Of a stretch of DNA of 64,000 bases, positions 26,378 through 34,694 are shown piece by piece (within the stretch, counting starts at the first letter, position 1; every line of letters begins with the position of its first letter). The translations under genes were made by a program, and so were the position numbers. The notes under the pieces are model-generated. The model was given only the letters and a program-made list of their open reading frames with translations. It had not been told where the DNA came from and made no database searches. This DNA comes from UBA1672 sp050633325. Lineage in GTDB: Bacteria; Pseudomonadota; Alphaproteobacteria; Micavibrionales; Micavibrionaceae. The DNA lies in the NCBI GenBank assembly GCA_050633325.1, contig JBOEGH010000008.1:124001-188000 (forward strand). The letters run 5' to 3'.

Positions 26378-27337
26378 ATGAAGATTTCATTTTGTACAAC
26401 ATGTATGGGGCGTGCGCACCATTTAAAGGAAACTTTGCCGAAGAATATTCGCGATAACCCTGCGTTTGATGATATGGACGTGGAGTTTGTTGTTCTGAAT
26501 TATAATTCTAAGGATGATCTTCATGAGTGGATGACTACTGATCCTGAAATGAAATCCCATATCGAATCTGGGTTGGTTCGTTATGGTAAGACTACTGATC
26601 CTGAATTTTTTCATATGTCTCATGCAAAGAACATGTCGCATCGTATGGCAACTGGGGATGTTTTGTGTAATTTAGATGCAGATAATTTCACCGGCCCTGA
26701 ATTTGCGAAACTCTTACACAAAAACTTTTCAAAAAAGATGGATGTGGTTATTAATCCTTCTGTCGAAGTCAGTAGGACGTTCGGCAAAGAAGATCAAGGG
26801 TTTTTTGGACGTGTGGCAATATCTAGGAATAATTTCATGGCTTTAGGGGGGTATGATGAGGAGTTTTCCGGATGGGGTGGTGAAGATGAAGACCTTATGC
26901 AACGCGCGAAAGGTTTAGGATTAGATCATTTAAGATTTAAATCTATAAAATACCTTGGTGTTATTACTCATTCTAATGAGGATCGTGTAGGCAATATGGT
27001 TTCAGCAGAAAATCTGGATGCGGAAATCAAAGATGTTGAAGATAAAAAGTATAGTAAGCAATCTGCGTTTAATAAGCTGTTTAATAAATTAAAAGTTCTT
27101 GCGAAACCTGTTCAGGCAAATATGGGTAAAGGGTTTGGTGTCGGATCTGTTCGTATGGAGAATAGTAGAGATTTGCATTTTTCAAAAACTACGGACAGGA
27201 TCATGCCTTCATTTTCCGTTTGTGCCGTGGGAGTTATAGAATTAGTGCGTGGGCGTATATCACCTAGATCTGTAGACAATTTAGAAGAAGTAGGGTCTAA
27301 TGCAACATCTTCTACAGAACTCACCTCAGAGTTATAA
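26378..27337 (+). CDS. GT-A glycosyltransferase with galactosyltransferase-like domain
   Basis: A 319-residue cytoplasmic or peripheral glycosyltransferase. It begins with a short strand MKISFCTTCMGR, has the metal-binding DxD in CNLDADNFTG (about residue 97), and the acceptor-site segment GGYDEEFSGWGGEDEDLMQRA typical of the C-terminal galactosyltransferase domain. Residues beyond about 235 are a less conserved tail of about 80. No membrane helix. Donor and acceptor are unknown. It is followed after 20 bases by the flavoprotein gene and may be co-transcribed. It is likely involved in a surface glycan or protein glycosylation. Confidence 0.87.
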   Translation: MKISFCTTCMGRAHHLKETLPKNIRDNPAFDDMDVEFVVLNYNSKDDLHEWMTTDPEMKSHIESGLVRYGKTTDPEFFHMSHAKNMSHRMATGDVLCNLDADNFTGPEFAKLLHKNFSKKMDVVINPSVEVSRTFGKEDQGFFGRVAISRNNFMALGGYDEEFSGWGGEDEDLMQRAKGLGLDHLRFKSIKYLGVITHSNEDRVGNMVSAENLDAEIKDVEDKKYSKQSAFNKLFNKLKVLAKPVQANMGKGFGVGSVRMENSRDLHFSKTTDRIMPSFSVCAVGVIELVRGRISPRSVDNLEEVGSNATSSTELTSEL

Positions 27338-27357
27338 TCTCGTTTGGAAATAGAATT

Positions 27358-28566
27358 TTGCAAAAATCAGATGTTGTAATTATAGGCGCAGGTGCGGCAG
27401 GTATGATGTGTGGCTGGCAGGCGGCACAACGTGGCCGCAGCGTGATAATTATAGAGCATACCAGAAAAGTTGGTGAGAAAATTCGTATATCTGGTGGGGG
27501 AAGGTCCAATTTTACGAATTTATATTGTTCACCAGATAACTTTTTGTCTAATAACCCACATTTTTGTAAGTCTGCTCTTCGGCGGTTTGATCAGCATGAT
27601 TTTATTGCAATGGTTGAAAATCATAATATCCCGTACCATGAGAAAGCATATGATGAAAAGTCAGGTAATCATAACGCCAGAGGGCAGCTATTCTGTGATA
27701 ATTCCGCGCAAGATATAATTAATATGTTACGCGATGGTTTTGAAGGCTCTGGCGGTCGTTTTCAATTGGAAACTAAGGTTGAAAATATCAGTAAGAGTGA
27801 AGGTGGTTACCTTATTTCTACTGATAAGGGGGGGGGTGAATGTAATAGCCTAGTTATCGCCAGTGGCGGCCTATCTATCCCAAAAATAGGGGCAAGTAAT
27901 TTTGGTTACGAAATTGCAAAGAAGTTTGGCCTTCGAATAATTCCCCCTCGTGCAGGGTTAGTTCCTTTGACATTTGATCAGGATTTACTTTCGGTGACTA
28001 AAGATTTGTCAGGTGTTTCCGTAGATGCGCATGTGTCTTGTAATGGCGGAGAGTTCAGGGAAGGTCTTCTGTTTACTCACCGCGGTTTATCTGGCCCATC
28101 CATCTTGCAGGTGTCTTCATATTGGCGTGAGGGCGACAAGGTAAAAATTAATTTATTACCTGATGTCGATGTTTTTGAAGTTTTGAGGGAATCGCGAAGT
28201 AATCAACCAAAGCAAATGTTGCGTACGGTCTTGTCATCTTTGTTGCCTTCTCGTATCGCAATTGTCGCATCGTCAGCTGTGGGTGCGGATGAGCGTATGG
28301 CAGATCTTTCTGATAAAAAATTACGAAACGTTTCAGATGAAATTAATAAGTGGGAATGCGAACCTGAGGGCAGTGAAGGGTACAGAACTGCCGAGGTAAC
28401 ATTAGGTGGTGTGGATACAGATGGCGTATCATCAAAAACTTTTGAGTCTAAAAAATCAGAAGGCCTGTTTTTTATAGGCGAAGTTCTTGACGTTACAGGA
28501 CATCTTGGCGGCCATAATTTCCAATGGGCATGGTCATCTGGATGGTGCTGTGGGCAAGTTGTTTAG
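27358..28566 (+). CDS. YhiN/HI0933-family FAD-dependent oxidoreductase
   Basis: A flavoprotein of about 400 residues. The N-terminal dinucleotide-binding motif is VVIIGAGAAGMMCGW (about 5-19), followed by GEKIRISGGGRSNFTN, characteristic of the HI0933 family, and VTGHLGGHNFQWAWSSG at the C-terminus. Physiological substrates are unclear; some members were described as aminoacetone oxidases. No ATG fits; TTG at 27358 is the likely start since the first strand begins just after. Its end is 8 bases from the opposing SulP gene. A poly-G run near 27830 (GGGGGG) could be prone to slippage but the frame is intact. Confidence 0.9.
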   Translation: MQKSDVVIIGAGAAGMMCGWQAAQRGRSVIIIEHTRKVGEKIRISGGGRSNFTNLYCSPDNFLSNNPHFCKSALRRFDQHDFIAMVENHNIPYHEKAYDEKSGNHNARGQLFCDNSAQDIINMLRDGFEGSGGRFQLETKVENISKSEGGYLISTDKGGGECNSLVIASGGLSIPKIGASNFGYEIAKKFGLRIIPPRAGLVPLTFDQDLLSVTKDLSGVSVDAHVSCNGGEFREGLLFTHRGLSGPSILQVSSYWREGDKVKINLLPDVDVFEVLRESRSNQPKQMLRTVLSSLLPSRIAIVASSAVGADERMADLSDKKLRNVSDEINKWECEPEGSEGYRTAEVTLGGVDTDGVSSKTFESKKSEGLFFIGEVLDVTGHLGGHNFQWAWSSGWCCGQVV

Positions 28567-28574
28567 CCTTATTC

Positions 28575-30209
28575 TTAGTCTTTGTTGTCGTTATCTATTT
28601 CAATGGCTTCTGCGTAATCTGCAACAATACGGTAATGTGGGTCTTCAATTGTGTTAACTTCCACCATGTCCTTTGCCTTATGTAGTAGCAATTGGCAATC
28701 TGGGCTTAAGTGAACAAGGTGAAGTTTCTTTCCTGCTTCTTCGTATTTAGTAGCCAGCGCGTCAATAGCCTCCAGCGCGGAGTGATCCCAAACGCGTGCG
28801 TTACGAAAATCTAATACAATGTCTTGCTCTTCATCTTGTCTAGGATTGAACATATCCTTAAAACCGGAAATAGATCCAAAAAACAGCGATCCGTGCAGCG
28901 CATAGACCTTATGCCCTTCTTTTTCTGATTTTGCTTCGACTACCCATATATGTTGGGCAGATTTCCATGCATATACTAATGCAGAAACTATAACCCCAAT
29001 AACTACGGCCATTGCCAAATCATGGGCAACAGTAACGCCTGTTACCAAAAGTATGACGAATGCGTCTTCACGTGGTATTTTTTTCATTATGCGTATTGAT
29101 GCCCATGCAAAAGTACCAATTACTACCATCATCATTAGACCAGTAAGGGCGGCCAACGGGATCATTTCAATCCAAGATGATGCAAATAGAATAAAGAACA
29201 AAAGAGCCATGGCGGCAGTAATTCCGGATAAGCGTCCGCGGCCACCTGACTTAATGTTAATCATAGATTGTCCAATCATTGCACAACCACCCATGGCACC
29301 AAAAAAGCCACATGTTAAGTTTGCAGCACCCTGACCGATACACTCTTGTGATGTTCGTCCGCGTGTTTCTGTTATTTCATCAATAAGTGTCAGTGTTAAA
29401 AGACTCTCGATTAGTCCGATAGCAGCCAATGTAAATGCGATTGGCAACACGATCATTAATGTCTCAAAAGTGAAGGGAACCATTGGAATGTGGAATGACG
29501 GCAGTCCACCTGCTACGCTTGCTAAATCACCAACGGTACGTGTATCAAGGTCAAATCCAACAACCAGACCTGTTACAATCATTATGGATGCTAGCGGTGC
29601 AGGAATAAGTTTTCCTATTTTAGGTATACGTGGAAACAACCATATAATAGCCATGGTTAAGAACATTAGACCAACCATTAGGTTCATTTCCATGCCCTGC
29701 ATCCAGCCACCATTGAAAATAACGTCTAATGCGCTATGTGGTGCTTCACTCGCATGGTCGGCAACCTCTTCTACTGCTTTTTGTGCTTTGAACTGACCAA
29801 GCTGAGCAAGAAAAATCACGATCGCCAAACCATTTACAAAACCCAACATAACCGGATGTGGTACAAGGCGAATAAATTTACCCAGATGGAAAACCCCTGC
29901 CAGTATTTGGATTATGCCCGTCAGTACGATAGCGGCAAAAAGGTATTCAACACCATAAACGGTAACCAGACCAACCATGGCAACGGCCATTGCGCCAGTT
30001 GCCCCTGAAATCATACCACTTCTACCACCAAATACGGATGTGATAAGGCCAACGAAAAAGGCGGCATATAAACCAACCAGTGGATCAACCCCTGCCACAA
30101 ATGCAAATGCGATGGCCTCAGGGACTAGAGCAAGCGCAACGGTTATACCGGAAAGTATATCGGCTTTTGGGTTAGAGGTAAGTTGGAAACGATCAACAAC
30201 GCGCAGCAT
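28575..30209 (-). CDS. SulP-family anion transporter with STAS domain
   Basis: An inner-membrane transporter for sulfate, bicarbonate or similar anions, 544 residues. About 14 helices span residues 15-415, with ALVPEAIAFAFVAGVDPLVGLYAAF and GRSGMISGATGAMAVAM near the N-terminus and GQGAANLTCGFFGAMGGCAMIGQS in the middle. The C-terminal STAS domain (about 430-530) includes VLDFRNARVWDHSALEAID. Such proteins with this signature are often sodium-bicarbonate symporters or sulfate permeases; specificity cannot be called. A sulfotransferase gene occurs 30 kb away, which makes sulfate import tempting but unproven. Confidence 0.93.
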   Translation of the reverse strand: MLRVVDRFQLTSNPKADILSGITVALALVPEAIAFAFVAGVDPLVGLYAAFFVGLITSVFGGRSGMISGATGAMAVAMVGLVTVYGVEYLFAAIVLTGIIQILAGVFHLGKFIRLVPHPVMLGFVNGLAIVIFLAQLGQFKAQKAVEEVADHASEAPHSALDVIFNGGWMQGMEMNLMVGLMFLTMAIIWLFPRIPKIGKLIPAPLASIMIVTGLVVGFDLDTRTVGDLASVAGGLPSFHIPMVPFTFETLMIVLPIAFTLAAIGLIESLLTLTLIDEITETRGRTSQECIGQGAANLTCGFFGAMGGCAMIGQSMINIKSGGRGRLSGITAAMALLFFILFASSWIEMIPLAALTGLMMMVVIGTFAWASIRIMKKIPREDAFVILLVTGVTVAHDLAMAVVIGVIVSALVYAWKSAQHIWVVEAKSEKEGHKVYALHGSLFFGSISGFKDMFNPRQDEEQDIVLDFRNARVWDHSALEAIDALATKYEEAGKKLHLVHLSPDCQLLLHKAKDMVEVNTIEDPHYRIVADYAEAIEIDNDNKD

Positions 30210-30254
30210 ATCTGGCCCTTAATATTGTATAATTATATAAAAATTCATCTCAAA

Positions 30255-30290
30255 ATAGAAAACCATCCCTTTGGTTTGAGATGGTTCTTT
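30255..30290 (-). terminator. Probable terminator after the His/Cys-rich gene
   Basis: Arms AACCATC (30261-30267) and GATGGTT (30280-30286); on the minus strand the stem is followed by TTTTCTATTTTG. It ends the 82-residue gene before the SulP gene. Confidence 0.65.
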
Positions 30291-30324
30291 ATACATATTA
30301 TGGCTAGGAAAACAAGGGTTTAGA

Positions 30325-30573
30325 TTAACAGCACCCGCATCCGCCTGATGGGTTGGTGTTATCTTCTTCGCATTCTTCATCATCGTCTTCTTCGTGACTA
30401 TGTTCGTGGTCATGCACATGTTCGTGATCGTGCCCACAGCAAGATCCATCGGCCTTATGCTCATGGTGATGTGCGGAACCCATTATATATTGGTCACTTT
30501 GTCCGCTACCTGTGCCAAGTGGCATGGTGGTAGACATTGATAAACGTTTTTTTATATTTTTAAAGTTGCTCAT
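30325..30573 (-). CDS. Small His/Cys/acid-rich putative metal-binding protein (82 residues)
   Basis: Not recognised as a named family. Residues 35-60 are dense in His, Asp and Glu (HHHEHKADGSCCGHDHEH region) and the protein ends with GGCGCC, giving two cysteine pairs or triplets. The first 34 residues are basic and uncharged-polar, without a signal peptide. Such composition fits binding of nickel, zinc or cobalt, as in metallochaperone tails, and the CC/GCGCC motifs would favour soft metals. It is a single gene with a terminator downstream. The role in metal storage or delivery is inferred from composition only. Confidence 0.7.
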   Translation of the reverse strand: MSNFKNIKKRLSMSTTMPLGTGSGQSDQYIMGSAHHHEHKADGSCCGHDHEHVHDHEHSHEEDDDEECEEDNTNPSGGCGCC

Positions 30574-30592
30574 ATTACATGCTCAATATTTG

Positions 30593-31006
30593 TTAATTGC
30601 TACGTACGCATTTTTTTTGTTGAAATAACCCAATCAGGCGTTCTTTTTCGCGCTTTGCGTCATATGATTGTTGGTAATCAAGCTGACTGCTGCTGCTGTT
30701 TCCGCTTCCTTTCCAGGCGCGTGCGATATCGGAAATATATGGCGATATATTGGCATGGCTCAAAGAGCTGTTAACAGCTTGTTGTGTATCATAAGAACCG
30801 GAATAGTTAGTGTTTGTTGTCTCAACAATTATTTGATCCATAACACCTATGTTATGTGCAATTTCACCACAGCTTGCCCCCTCTGAAATCATTGACGCAT
30901 TTGTGATTGAGTTCTGGCGTCCTTGTTTTGATGATCCCGTTGTTTGGCAACCAGCAAGGCCAACAGTTAATACAGAAACGACAAGCAGAGAAGAAAATTT
31001 GTTCAT
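30593..31006 (-). CDS. Small putative lipoprotein
   Basis: A 137-residue protein with an N-terminal signal and lipobox LAGC (Cys20 by the chosen start). The open frame extends upstream to 31165, but the ATG at 31006 gives a proper signal sequence (MNKFSSLLVVSVLTVGLAGC) and follows GGGGAACC. The mature part is polar, rich in Ser, Gln and Asn, with two further cysteines (GASCGEIA and KKCV near the C-terminus) that could form a disulfide, as in small outer-membrane-attached proteins. I do not recognise a family. It is divergent from the 73-residue gene. Confidence 0.72.
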   Translation of the reverse strand: MNKFSSLLVVSVLTVGLAGCQTTGSSKQGRQNSITNASMISEGASCGEIAHNIGVMDQIIVETTNTNYSGSYDTQQAVNSSLSHANISPYISDIARAWKGSGNSSSSQLDYQQSYDAKREKERLIGLFQQKKCVRSN

Positions 31007-31176
31007 TAAGGTTCCCCATATTTTTATAAAATGTTGTGTGCTCATGAATTTAAAGGAAATTATTATCTTGTAAAGCGTCAGTTTAACTTTTGTTTGTCTT
31101 ATTGATTGACCATTGCCCATTGTGGCATTATTTTGTGCATCAAATAAATTAATCAGCCACTGCATAGGATATTATC

Positions 31177-31398
31177 ATGAGCGTAGAACAAGCAATAGAA
31201 GCAATTTACACCGCACTGGAAAATGATAATGATGAAATAGATGCACGTATAAAGGATTTGAAGTCCGCTTTGAAAGAAGAGGGGCTTAAGGAGGCAAGCT
31301 TTGATGCCAGTCGTTTGGTTCAAAGTAACCGCGAAGGCCGTAAGCGCATGCAGAGTTATTTCAAAAAGCGTGGCGTTAAGGTTGTTTTTGCGAAATAA
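31177..31398 (+). CDS. Small uncharacterised helical protein (73 residues)
   Basis: A soluble, charged protein (MSVEQAIEAIYTALE...) predicted to be mostly helical, ending with a basic stretch SNREGRKRMQSYFKKRGVKVVF. The acidic first half and basic second half could suggest nucleic-acid or protein binding, but no motif decides it. It stands between a divergent lipoprotein gene and the convergent DUF3147 gene, 9 bases from the latter. Codon use and lack of overlap support it as a real gene. Function unknown. Confidence 0.65.
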   Translation: MSVEQAIEAIYTALENDNDEIDARIKDLKSALKEEGLKEASFDASRLVQSNREGRKRMQSYFKKRGVKVVFAK

Positions 31399-31407
31399 AT
31401 CGTTGGT

Positions 31408-31758
31408 TTAAAAAGTCATGCCGAATTTTTTCAATATAGCAATCATTACCAAGTACAATATAATTGTAAGGCCGCATGACAGGCCAAGCGAAATGTAAAA
31501 ATTGATACCTGCACGCAATAATGCCGGTAACACCAAAAACATTGGTAATGAAGGCAGGACAAACCAAAAAGTGCTTTCTGAATGTGCGGCTATTCGTTCT
31601 GTATCTTTTGTTTCAACCCATAACCATATCATCGCCATAACTGATATAATCGGTAGCGATGCGATAAGCGCACCAAAAGCGGGGCTGCGTTTTGTTACTT
31701 CTGATATTAGTGCAACAATAGCACCGGATATAGCCGCTTTTATGATTGCGAATAACAT
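31408..31758 (-). CDS. DUF3147 family membrane protein
   Basis: A 116-residue inner-membrane protein with four predicted helices. The sequence follows the DUF3147 pattern: GALIASLPIISVMAMIWLWVET, then FWFVLPSLPMFLVLPALLRAG and a last helix LGLSCGLTIILYLVMIAIL. The start has GAGGTC about 7 bases upstream. The gene lies 12 bases after yaaA and is probably the third gene of an XRE-yaaA-DUF3147 operon. Biochemical role unknown; the family is small and membrane-embedded. Confidence 0.85.
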   Translation of the reverse strand: MLFAIIKAAISGAIVALISEVTKRSPAFGALIASLPIISVMAMIWLWVETKDTERIAAHSESTFWFVLPSLPMFLVLPALLRAGINFYISLGLSCGLTIILYLVMIAILKKFGMTF

Positions 31759-31770
31759 TATGCTTGACCT

Positions 31771-32538
31771 CTATCCACGTAAAAAAGTGTAGTTTAGATC
31801 ATCTGATAAGTCGTCAATGAATTCATAACCGTCAATGTTAAAATTCTTTAGCTCTGTCGGTGTTTCAATACGGTTTTGTATCATGTATCGCGCCATCATT
31901 CCGCGTGCACGTTTGGCGAATAGGCCAATAGTTTTGGGAACACCATCTTTCATTTCTTTGAAATGGCAGGTGATGAACGCGCCGTCTAACTGTTTTTTCT
32001 TGATTGATTTTATATATTCGTTTGAGGCCAAACATATTATGCTTTTATCTTTGTGATTTTTGATCATATCGTTACAAGCATCAGTCAGGATATCACCCCA
32101 AAAGTCATATAGATCTTCACCGCGCGGGTTATGTAGTTTAGTGCCCATTTCCAAACGATATGGCTGTATCAGGTCAAGTGGACGCAATAATCCATATAGG
32201 CCTGATAAAATGCGTAAATGATTTTGGCCGAATTCCATATCATCTGTGGATAGGCTGTCCGCGTCTAAACCTACATAAGTATCACCGCGGAATATATATG
32301 CCGCCGGCTTGGCATTGTCTGGTGTAAATGGTGTGGCGTATCGTTGATAACGATTGTAATTCAGCTCCCCCAGCTTGTCAGACAGCTTCATTAATCCCTG
32401 TATTTGTGATTGAGACAACGCCTTCGCCGTATCGACCAGTTCTTGCGAGTGATCTAAAAAATCACTTTGTGAGTGCATATCCAACGGATTGTCAGATTCA
32501 AAATCCAGCTTCTTCGCGGGGGAGATCAATGCAAGCAT
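31771..32538 (-). CDS. yaaA: Peroxide stress protein YaaA (DUF328/UPF0246)
   Basis: In E. coli YaaA lowers intracellular free iron during hydrogen peroxide stress; it binds DNA in vitro. The 255-residue product from the ATG at 32538 begins MLALISPAKKLDF, matching the typical MLILISPAKTLD start, so the upstream extension of the frame is not used. Other family segments are LNYNRYQRYA, PAAYIFRGDTYVGLDA, LRILSGLYGLLRPLD and FFAKRARGMMARY-like residues near the C-terminus. It lies 13 bases after an XRE regulator gene and 12 before the DUF3147 gene. Regulation by the XRE protein is likely from position. Confidence 0.94.
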   Translation of the reverse strand: MLALISPAKKLDFESDNPLDMHSQSDFLDHSQELVDTAKALSQSQIQGLMKLSDKLGELNYNRYQRYATPFTPDNAKPAAYIFRGDTYVGLDADSLSTDDMEFGQNHLRILSGLYGLLRPLDLIQPYRLEMGTKLHNPRGEDLYDFWGDILTDACNDMIKNHKDKSIICLASNEYIKSIKKKQLDGAFITCHFKEMKDGVPKTIGLFAKRARGMMARYMIQNRIETPTELKNFNIDGYEFIDDLSDDLNYTFLRG

Positions 32539-32551
32539 AACAAGGGTTTCC

Positions 32552-32764
32552 TTAGGTATTTGTATTAATAATATCCTCAACAGGAACTTTAAGCGCGTGC
32601 GCAATTTTAAGCAAGGTCATCATGGAGAAATTCTTATGTCCATTTTCTATTTCTGATAAGTAGCTACGGTCGATATTAGCCATTCCTGACAGGTCTTCCT
32701 GAGAGAGGTTTCTATTCTTACGGAGTTTGGCAATGTTTTGGCCAATAGACTTAAGGTTTTGCAT
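32552..32764 (-). CDS. XRE-family helix-turn-helix regulator (70 residues)
   Basis: A minimal Cro/CI-type DNA-binding domain with no extra ligand domain. The five-helix fold is visible: IGQNIAKLRKNRN, LSQEDLSGMANIDRSYLSEIENG (HTH), then SMMTLLKIAHALKVPVEDII. It is directly upstream of yaaA with 13 bases between and is likely transcribed with it. An imperfect inverted repeat 29-95 bases upstream of its start may be its operator. No toxin gene is adjacent, so a toxin-antitoxin role is not supported. Confidence 0.88.
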   Translation of the reverse strand: MQNLKSIGQNIAKLRKNRNLSQEDLSGMANIDRSYLSEIENGHKNFSMMTLLKIAHALKVPVEDIINTNT

Positions 32765-32792
32765 GCCATAAGTTTTGCAATCTAAATAAAAG

Positions 32793-32859
32793 ATAGGCCA
32801 TAGGTTATAGTCTACAAAATATATTAAAGGTAAAATTTAATTTGTAGGTTATCGCCTAT
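32793..32859. promoter_or_regulatory. Imperfect long inverted repeat upstream of the XRE gene
   Basis: ATAGGC (32793-32798) and CTACAAA (32812-32818) face TTTGTAG (32841-32847) and GCCTAT (32854-32859), giving a two-block inverted repeat about 67 bases long. A copy of TAGGTTAT occurs in each half. It may contain the XRE operator. Confidence 0.4.
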
Positions 32860-32902
32860 AGCTAAATATGTGGCCGTTACAGATAATTAGCGCTCCACAC
32901 AG

Positions 32903-32934
32903 ACACCCTCGTTACGCTTAAGTGGCGGGGGTGT
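32903..32934. terminator. Possible terminator after guaA
   Basis: ACACCCTCG (32903-32911) pairs with CGGGGGTGT (32926-32934), one G-T pair, with a 14-base loop. There is no long T run on either side, so termination is only probable. It lies between guaA and the XRE gene. Confidence 0.4.
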
Positions 32935-32962
32935 TTAGTTAAAGCTAGCGTCTTTCATATTA

Positions 32963-34537
32963 TTACTCCCACTCAATAGTGCCCGGTGGTTTTGATGTGA
33001 TGTCATATACAACGCGGTTGATGCCGTGAACTTCGTTTATTATGCGTGTCATAACACGACCCAAGAATTCATGCTCAAACGGATAATAATCGGCGGTCAT
33101 TCCATCTGTGGATGTAACCGCACGCAGGGCGCAAACATAATCATATGTACGCGCATCGCCCATAACACCAACGGTTTTAACCGGCAGTAACACCGCGAAG
33201 GCCTGCCATATTTTATCATATAGTCCGGCTTTTTTAATTTCGTCCAGATACACAACGTCTGCCTTACGCAGGATATCAATTTTATCTTGCGTAATTTCAC
33301 CTGGTATTCTGATGGCCAGACCCGGACCCGGGAATGGGTGGCGACGGATGAAATCTTCCGGCATACCCATTTCACGTCCCAGTTCGCGGACTTCGTCCTT
33401 GAACAATTCGCGCATTGGTTCAACCAATCCCATCTCCATATCATCGGGAAGTCCGCCGACATTATGATGACTTTTTATGGTCACAGACGGTCCGCCGGTG
33501 AAGCTGACACTTTCTATAACATCAGGATATAGTGTTCCTTGGGCAAGGAATTTTGCTGCCTTGCCACCTTCGGCCACACGACGTGAACATTCATCAAATA
33601 CATCAATGAATAATCCGCCAATGACTTTGCGTTTTATTTCCGGGTCGCTTATCCCCTCAAGCCCGCCTAGGAATAATTCAGAGGCATCCTCATGTATTAG
33701 GGGGATGTTGTAATGATCGCGGAATAGCTTTACCACTTGCTCGCTTTCGCCTGCGCGCATTAATCCTGTATCTACGTAAATACATGTAAGTTGATCGCCG
33801 ATAGCTTCGTGAATTAATACTGCGGTGACGGAACTGTCTACTCCGCCTGAAAGGCCGCAAATTACCTTCTCATCGCCTACTTGTGCGCGTATTTTCTCTA
33901 TTTGCTCTTCACGGAAAGATGCCATAGTCCAATCACCCGAACATCCACATACATTATGTGTGAAGTTCTTAAGCAAGTCCGCACCATGAGGTGTGTGTAC
34001 CACCTCTGGGTGGAATTGTACGCCGTAGAAGTTGCGTTTCGTATCGGCGATAAATGCGTAAGGTGCACCATCTGACTTTGCCACAACTTCAAATCCATCG
34101 GGTAAATCGGCAACGTGGTCGCCGTGGCTCATCCAGACTTGTTCATTTGCGCCTTTATCCCAAACATCTGTGGTAATGTCAGAATGACCGATAACATCAA
34201 CATGCGCACGTCCGAATTCGCGCGATTGTTCTGCCTCTACGCGTCCGCCAAGTTGTTTAACCATTGTTTGTTGACCGTAACAAATTCCAAATACCGGAAC
34301 ACCCATTGTAAATACAATATCGGGTGCGGTTGGTGCATCATCGTCTAAAACGCTGCACGGGCCACCTGCCAGAATTATTCCCTTTGGATTATAATCTTTA
34401 ATTTTGTCGTCAGGTGCTTGGTTGAATGGCCAGATCTCACAATAAACGCCGGTTTCACGTAACCTGCGCGCAATAAGTTGTGTTACCTGAGATCCAAAAT
34501 CCAGAATCAGAATGTGCTCGTGTTTTGTTTTAGACAT
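32963..34537 (-). CDS. guaA: GMP synthase (glutamine-hydrolysing)
   Basis: Converts XMP to GMP with ATP and glutamine-derived ammonia. The 524-residue protein has the class I amidotransferase domain first, with nucleophile Cys in FGICYGQQTM and the His-Glu pair in QFHPEVVHT, then the ATP-pyrophosphatase domain with the P-loop GLSGGVDSSV and the C-terminal dimerisation domain containing RHPFPGPGLAIR and the terminal KPPGTIEWE. All motifs are intact and the length is normal. It shares this region with guaB, 7.4 kb away. Upstream (34538-34694) no obvious guanine or PRPP riboswitch fold is seen by eye. Confidence 0.98.
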   Translation of the reverse strand: MSKTKHEHILILDFGSQVTQLIARRLRETGVYCEIWPFNQAPDDKIKDYNPKGIILAGGPCSVLDDDAPTAPDIVFTMGVPVFGICYGQQTMVKQLGGRVEAEQSREFGRAHVDVIGHSDITTDVWDKGANEQVWMSHGDHVADLPDGFEVVAKSDGAPYAFIADTKRNFYGVQFHPEVVHTPHGADLLKNFTHNVCGCSGDWTMASFREEQIEKIRAQVGDEKVICGLSGGVDSSVTAVLIHEAIGDQLTCIYVDTGLMRAGESEQVVKLFRDHYNIPLIHEDASELFLGGLEGISDPEIKRKVIGGLFIDVFDECSRRVAEGGKAAKFLAQGTLYPDVIESVSFTGGPSVTIKSHHNVGGLPDDMEMGLVEPMRELFKDEVRELGREMGMPEDFIRRHPFPGPGLAIRIPGEITQDKIDILRKADVVYLDEIKKAGLYDKIWQAFAVLLPVKTVGVMGDARTYDYVCALRAVTSTDGMTADYYPFEHEFLGRVMTRIINEVHGINRVVYDITSKPPGTIEWE

Positions 34538-34694
34538 GGGTTTTGGTCTTTCTTGTTACGCGTTGTCTTTTACGATGTCTCTTTTTTAACGTGTAAATTA
34601 CGTGATGCAAAGACTAAATTGTTGTGATGCTTTAAAAATGGTGCTGTAATGCATTTTAAATTTACACATGATACGCATATAAGGATTACTAAAA

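Noticed and set aside
27825..27840. Frameshift at the poly-G run in the flavoprotein gene
   Set aside because: The frame and all family motifs continue on both sides.
32552..32764. Antitoxin of a toxin-antitoxin pair
   Set aside because: The next gene is yaaA, not a toxin, and the other neighbour is guaA.
34538..34694. SAM or SAH riboswitch before metF
   Set aside because: I could not find a convincing pseudoknot or conserved core by eye; a covariance-model search would decide.
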